This document shows, piece after piece, positions 60,224 through 64,000 of a stretch of DNA of 64,000 nucleotides. Source of the stretch: Bacillus infantis NRRL B-14911. GTDB lineage: Bacteria; Bacillota; Bacilli; Bacillales; Cytobacillaceae. The DNA lies in contig NC_022524.1 of the NCBI RefSeq assembly GCF_000473245.1, forward strand, positions 2,256,501 through 2,320,500. The letters run 5' to 3'. The first letter of the stretch is position 1, and each line of letters begins with the position of its first letter. The notes below the pieces were generated by a model. That model did not search any database and had not been told where the DNA came from. It was given only the letters and a program-made list of their open reading frames with translations. A program made the position numbers and the translations under genes.

Positions 60224-60394
60224 CTACAGATTAAGCTGGCTGCAATGGCATGCCGGCCTATTCTTAAATAGTGAAAAGTGGCAGTAAAAAGGATATTTTT
60301 CCTTTTTTTCCTTTTCTAAAAACACTATACTTGCCAATTCCTTTCCCCTGTATTGACTGAGCTTCTCAATTACATAAGTATCTTCATACATCAT
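60224..60394 (-). CDS. Small hypothetical protein
   Basis: 56 residues from tandem ATGs after GGGAGG (MMYEDTYVIEKLSQYRGKEL). Ends with FYCHFSLFKNRPACHCSQLNL, with three cysteines and two histidines that could bind a metal. Family not recognised. Confidence 0.5.
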   Translation of the reverse strand: MMYEDTYVIEKLSQYRGKELASIVFLEKEKKEKYPFYCHFSLFKNRPACHCSQLNL

Positions 60395-60502
60395 GCTGCG
60401 CCTCCCGCTTTTTGATATTCTCATTATAATCTGCAGAGCATTCTGCAGCATTGGCGGGAAGGAGGAACAGTATTCAGACTTTTGATTGAAAAAGGAAGTA
60501 TC

Positions 60503-62167
60503 TTATTTATGCCGTAACAGGGCTCCTTGTTCTTTTTCTGCAATCTCTCTTGCTTTTTCCCTTAATTTAAACTTTTGGATTTTCCCGGAGGCTGTCATCG
60601 GATATTCTTTGACAAACTCAAAATACCGGGGAATTTTGTGCCTGGATATTTTTCCCCGGCAGAATGACCTGAGTTCCTCTTTCCCAGCGGTTTCCCCTTC
60701 CTTCAGGATGATCCATGCCATCAGCTCTTCCCCGAAAACCGGGTCAGGAACCCCGGTGACCTGCACGTCCAGTACCTTGGGATGGGTATATAGGAATTCT
60801 TCAATTTCACGGGGATATATATTTTCTCCTCCCCTGATCACCATATCCTTCAGGCGGCCGGTGATGCTGCAATAGCCGTTCTCATCCATAACAGCAAGGT
60901 CCCCTGTATGAAGCCACCCTTCACTGTCAATGGCCTCTTTTGTTGCATCAGGGTTGTTGTAGTAGCCTTTCATGACATGATAGCCCCTTGTACATAGTTC
61001 CCCTTGGGTCCCCCGGGGAACTTCATGTGAAGTCCCGGGAGTTACAATCTTGACTTCGACATGCGGCAGCGCCTTCCCAACTGACTCTACACGAAGCTCT
61101 ATGGGGTCGTCTGTCCTTGTCTGTGTGATGACTGGGGATGATTCTGTCTGTCCGTAAGCAATCGTAATTTCAGCCGCTCCCATTTTCTCAATGACAGCTT
61201 TCATCACCTCAATCGGGCAGTTGGAGCCGGCCATGATCCCTGTCCTCAGTGAAGAAAGATCATATCCGCCAAAGGATGGGTCGTTAAGCTCGGCAATGAA
61301 CATCGTCGGTACACCATGAAGGCCGGTGCACTTTTCGTTTTGGACAGTCAGCAGCACCTCTTTCGGGCTGAATTCCCGGACAGGGAGCATAGTAGCTCCG
61401 ACAGAGACACAGGCGAGGGTGCCAAGCACACATCCAAAGCAGTGGAAAAAAGGGACAGGAATGCATAGACGGTCCTCTTTTCCCAGTTCCATGCAGCCTG
61501 CGATATGGTAGGCGTTATTGATGATGTTAGCATGTGTCAGCATTACGCCTTTAGGGAAACCGGTTGTCCCTGAAGTATATTGCATGTTAATGACATCATC
61601 TGGGTCCAGTAATTCCATCCGGCGGTCGAGATCTCTGTCTTTTACTTCTTCTGATAATTGAAGGATATCTTCCCAGCAGTAGGCTCCAGGATATCTGTTT
61701 TTACTCATGACTATAATATTCTTCAAAAAGGGAAGCTTCTTGCTCTTCAGCTTGCCGGGCTCAGATTTCCTCAGCTCAGGTACAATTTCATAAAGCATGT
61801 CTATGTAAGAAGAACCCCGGTAATTCTCCTGAAGGATCAAAGTGGAAGACTCTGACTGCTTAAGCAGATACTCCAGCTCTGAAGCCTGGTAATTCGTGTT
61901 CACTGTGACAAGGACAGCACCCATCTTGCCTGTGGCAAATTGGCAGGCAAGCCATTCTGGTGTATTTGCCGCCCAAACAGCAAGGTTTTCTCCTTTTTCA
62001 ATGCCCAGTTTCATTAAGCCTTTTGCAGCCTTCCGGCAATATTGGTCAAACTCATGGTATGTCATCCGCAGCCCTTCTGTATGATAAACGACAGCTTCAT
62101 GCCCCGGATGCAGCCGTGATTTCTCTTCCAATAATTTTCCGACTGTTGTATTAAGCAATCCCTGCAT
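60503..62167 (-). CDS. yngI: Acyl-CoA synthetase (AMP-forming), YngI-like
   Basis: 554 residues from the ATG after AAGGAG; 32 upstream codons are open but lack a ribosome site. ANL superfamily: MQYTSGTTGFPKGV (P-loop), AYGQTESSP, WLHTGDLAVMDENGY, GRLKDMVIRGGENIYPREIEE and the C-terminal Lys in MTASGKIQKFKLR. Activates a carboxylic acid to its CoA thioester. Nearly identical block structure to B. subtilis YngI, where it sits with acyl-CoA metabolism genes; here it stands alone. Acyl chain preference cannot be read. Confidence 0.92.
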   Translation of the reverse strand: MQGLLNTTVGKLLEEKSRLHPGHEAVVYHTEGLRMTYHEFDQYCRKAAKGLMKLGIEKGENLAVWAANTPEWLACQFATGKMGAVLVTVNTNYQASELEYLLKQSESSTLILQENYRGSSYIDMLYEIVPELRKSEPGKLKSKKLPFLKNIIVMSKNRYPGAYCWEDILQLSEEVKDRDLDRRMELLDPDDVINMQYTSGTTGFPKGVMLTHANIINNAYHIAGCMELGKEDRLCIPVPFFHCFGCVLGTLACVSVGATMLPVREFSPKEVLLTVQNEKCTGLHGVPTMFIAELNDPSFGGYDLSSLRTGIMAGSNCPIEVMKAVIEKMGAAEITIAYGQTESSPVITQTRTDDPIELRVESVGKALPHVEVKIVTPGTSHEVPRGTQGELCTRGYHVMKGYYNNPDATKEAIDSEGWLHTGDLAVMDENGYCSITGRLKDMVIRGGENIYPREIEEFLYTHPKVLDVQVTGVPDPVFGEELMAWIILKEGETAGKEELRSFCRGKISRHKIPRYFEFVKEYPMTASGKIQKFKLREKAREIAEKEQGALLRHK

Positions 62168-62255
62168 ATTCCCCACTCCTTCTAATGTGTTGAAAAGGCT
62201 TACAAATATGTTATCATATTTTACAGAATATTCAATTATTGAGAGAGGGAAATAA

Positions 62256-62275
62256 CCCTGCATCCCCGGCAGGGC
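62256..62275 (-). terminator. Short hairpin after the methyltransferase gene
   Basis: CCCTGC/GCAGGG stem then TTATTT on the minus strand; weak. Confidence 0.4.
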
Positions 62276-62285
62276 TTATCAATAA

Positions 62286-63023
62286 TTATGGCTTGCTGCA
62301 GGAAAACAGCAGGAATAATGGTATCCTTCTTCTTCGTTCATACTCCGATTTATCCATAAATAATCCTTCCTGAGGAACTGCTTCTTTCAAGCTTTCAACA
62401 GTCAGTCCTGCCTGCTGGAGGAGTCCAAAATAGTTCTCAACCGTTCTGTGGTATTTTACTACTAAGCTCCCCATCCATGGCTCCTCCCTTTTTCCAGTCA
62501 GAAAATAGTCGTCAACGATCCATTCGTTTCTTTTTCCATCACTGTCCGTGCTTTTGAAAGAAGAAGTCAAAAGGGGGTGCTGCAGGCTGATGACTAGCCT
62601 GCCCCCAGGCTTCAGGGCTGAGCGGATGTGGGATAAAACCGGGCCAAGGTCTTCTATGTAATGAAGGACCAGCCTGGATAAGACCAAATCATATTTTTCC
62701 TGCTCCCACTCATAATCTTCTATCCTGCTATGAATCACTGTTCCATTGGAGTTCCCCATCCGCTTTTGTGCAAGTCTGGCCATATTTTGCGACCCTTCGA
62801 TTCCAGTATAAGAAGCACATCCCGCTTCCAGCAGGCTGGCAGCATATGAGCCATCACCGCACCCAATTTCGAGTATTTCCTTGCCTGAGGGGCTGCCGGC
62901 CAAAGAATAAAAGGCAGGCTCTTCCATTGTATGATTCGGACTCTCTGCCCGATATCTCCTGGAAAGATAGCTGCTGAAAAACCCTTCCTCATCATAAGCT
63001 TCCGGTCCCTTAAATGGCATCAT
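62286..63023 (-). CDS. SAM-dependent methyltransferase
   Basis: 245 residues. Class I fold: EILEIGCGDGSYAASLL (motif I, about 50), YTGIEGSQNMA, YDLVLSRLVLHYIEDL and LKPGGRLVISLQHPLL. The substrate is unknown; it looks like a UbiE/Cyp or tellurite-type small-molecule methyltransferase. Tandem ATGs (MMPF) follow AGAGGTGG, the second with the usual spacing. Confidence 0.85.
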   Translation of the reverse strand: MMPFKGPEAYDEEGFFSSYLSRRYRAESPNHTMEEPAFYSLAGSPSGKEILEIGCGDGSYAASLLEAGCASYTGIEGSQNMARLAQKRMGNSNGTVIHSRIEDYEWEQEKYDLVLSRLVLHYIEDLGPVLSHIRSALKPGGRLVISLQHPLLTSSFKSTDSDGKRNEWIVDDYFLTGKREEPWMGSLVVKYHRTVENYFGLLQQAGLTVESLKEAVPQEGLFMDKSEYERRRRIPLFLLFSCSKP

Positions 63024-63080
63024 TCCACCTCTTTCTTCATAAATTCAAATCTTTTGAATTTTATCACAAAAAACCAAAAC

Positions 63081-63101
63081 AAAAAAGGCGCCTTAGCGCC
63101 T
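63081..63101 (-). terminator. Terminator of yjbQ
   Basis: AGGCGC/GCGCCT stem with a T6 run on the minus strand. Confidence 0.8.
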
Positions 63102-63103
63102 GC

Positions 63104-63517
63104 CTACTCTTTTGCACGATTATGAATGGCCTTAAGGTAAAATGTTCTTTCCCGGGGACCATCGAATTCACAGAAATAGATGCCCTGCCATACACCAAGC
63201 AGCAGACTGCCGCCGGTAACGATGACATGCTGTGAAGCTCCCATGCAGGAAGCTTTCAGATGGGCGGCCGTATTCCCTTCCTCATGCCGGTCCTTTAAAT
63301 GATTCCATGGAAAGGTTTCATCGAGACGGTTGATCATATCAATTTTTACATCTGGATCTGCATTTTCATTAATTGTCAGTCCTGCCGTTGTATGAGGGCA
63401 ATATATAAGGATTGCTCCTTCAGTGAGCTCCTGATCTAAGGCAAATTCCCTTACAGTATCAGTAATTTCTGCTAATTCATCCCGCATCGAGGTAGTTATC
63501 GAGTATTTTTTCAGCAC
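63104..63517 (-). CDS. yjbQ: YjbQ-family protein (UPF0047)
   Basis: 137 residues from a GTG (AAAGGAGG six bases upstream; the ATG two codons earlier abuts it). Conserved YCPHTTAGLTINENADPDV (His cluster), NTAAHLKASCMGAS and LLGVWQGIYFCEFDGPRERTFYLK are the hallmarks of YjbQ, a small beta protein with a putative metal site linked in some bacteria to thiamine phosphate synthesis. The real in vivo role is unsettled. Confidence 0.9.
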   Translation of the reverse strand: MLKKYSITTSMRDELAEITDTVREFALDQELTEGAILIYCPHTTAGLTINENADPDVKIDMINRLDETFPWNHLKDRHEEGNTAAHLKASCMGASQHVIVTGGSLLLGVWQGIYFCEFDGPRERTFYLKAIHNRAKE

Positions 63518-63535
63518 AAGCATCCTCCTTTGTTT

Positions 63536-64000
63536 TTATTGATAGATACCGCCATAAATATGGATCCGGTTCTCTTTCAGGGACGGGCTGTAAGTGACTT
63601 GCCAAATCGTTTCCCCAAACTCTGAGAAGATGTTTTCGGTTTCTTCGCTGTATGGTTCACTAAAATCAATCCGGCACCCTCCTGCCTGAACAATTAACGA
63701 TTCACCCGCAGTCTTTTGCTTAACTGGGGAGGTGCCTCCCAAAAGCTTCGCCCAGGATTCTGCTGTTTCGCTCTTATTCTCAGTCAATATCTTAATGGTC
63801 TTAACCGCATGTGACTCCTGGCTGGGCAATAAGATGCCCGTATTTCTTAAATCATTAAACCTTTCTTCATCCTTCTGTTCCCACTCGATGAAAAAAGGAT
63901 ATGGAAGGCGGCCTCCCCCTTCAGCAAAAAGCATTTTCCATTTAATCAATTTACCATCTTTCCTTGTTCTTCTTCCTTTATGGATGACTGTTTTGATGCC
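63536..64000 (-). CDS. VOC/glyoxalase-like protein, 5' end beyond the window
   Basis: The visible 154 residues run from GIKTVIHKGRRTRKDGKLIKW, at the window edge, to GGIYQ stop. The apparent start inside the window is internal, since the frame stays open to position 64000. WKMLFAEGGGRLPYPFFIEWE is the signature of glyoxalase-like domain (Glyoxalase_3) proteins. Metal ligands and the N-terminal half lie outside. The gene stops 18 bp before the yjbQ start, so co-transcription is likely. Confidence 0.75.
   Translation of the reverse strand, partial: GIKTVIHKGRRTRKDGKLIKWKMLFAEGGGRLPYPFFIEWEQKDEERFNDLRNTGILLPSQESHAVKTIKILTENKSETAESWAKLLGGTSPVKQKTAGESLIVQAGGCRIDFSEPYSEETENIFSEFGETIWQVTYSPSLKENRIHIYGGIYQ

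Overview
The window is chromosomal DNA from an aerobic, endospore-forming member of the Bacillaceae. The evidence is low-to-mid GC content, AGGAGG-type ribosome binding sites with many TTG and GTG starts, and many proteins that closely resemble Bacillus subtilis IspA, ExoA, PpiB, HemAT, YdhD, YocH, YdjO, DhaS, YkpA, YkuS, NrnB/YngD, PncA/PncB/NadE, BioY, YqjG, YkqA and YngI. Sporulation genes (YdhD-type cortex lytic enzyme, YjcZ, YhcN/YlaJ lipoprotein, a SASP-like peptide, a SplA-like protein) are scattered through it. There is no rRNA, tRNA, phage, insertion sequence or CRISPR array.

Layout. 1-10 kb (minus strand): intracellular subtilisin (cut by the window edge), a Staphylococcus-type MurG, the DNA-repair pair exoA-mug, ppiB, the oxygen sensor HemAT, an HD protein, a ribbon-helix-helix-like protein, a class A PBP and a PAS-STAS protein. 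10-18 kb: an MhqO-type dioxygenase with a likely MhqR operator, a candidate small RNA, an SF1 helicase, an MFS exporter, a CAP lipoprotein and a spore LysM-GH18 enzyme. 18-34 kb: many small genes, including general-stress, cell-wall (YocH with a WalR box) and spore proteins, plus PepF, an erythromycin-esterase-like protein, two complex repeats copied side by side at 28.2-28.5 kb, an MFS transporter and a methyltransferase with a cre site. 34-43 kb: a CNT nucleoside transporter, a MutS2-like ATPase lacking the Smr domain, DhaS with a cre site, a Sco copper chaperone and the ABC-F protein YkpA. 43-50 kb: UPF0180, D,D-carboxypeptidase, a Gly/Cys-rich membrane protein, NrnB, a cupredoxin, a 52-bp tandem repeat array and a LysM-CAP protein. 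50-57 kb: the NAD salvage operon pncA-pncB-nadE, BioY under a BirA operator, a flippase-like membrane protein and YidC2. 57-64 kb: spore lipoprotein, GNAT, small proteins, YkqA, YngI, a methyltransferase, YjbQ and a truncated VOC protein.

The most original signal is the roughly 300-nt leader of the Smr-less mutS2-like gene (37802-38122, minus strand). A good promoter is followed by a 7-codon ORF inside a long-range stem and then two intrinsic terminators before the coding start, which is the architecture of ribosome-dependent attenuation. Other leads are an approximately 110-nt structured RNA with its own promoter and terminator (11034-11180), a 52-bp non-coding tandem array (about 47999-48466), a perfect 24-bp-arm hairpin (21041-21095), and several small genes with non-canonical starts or apparent frameshifts.

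Regulation readable from sequence: CcpA (two cre sites), MhqR, WalR, BirA and SigmaB sites are each placed upstream of a gene whose known or likely role fits. All functional names come from recognising families by eye; no database search was run.
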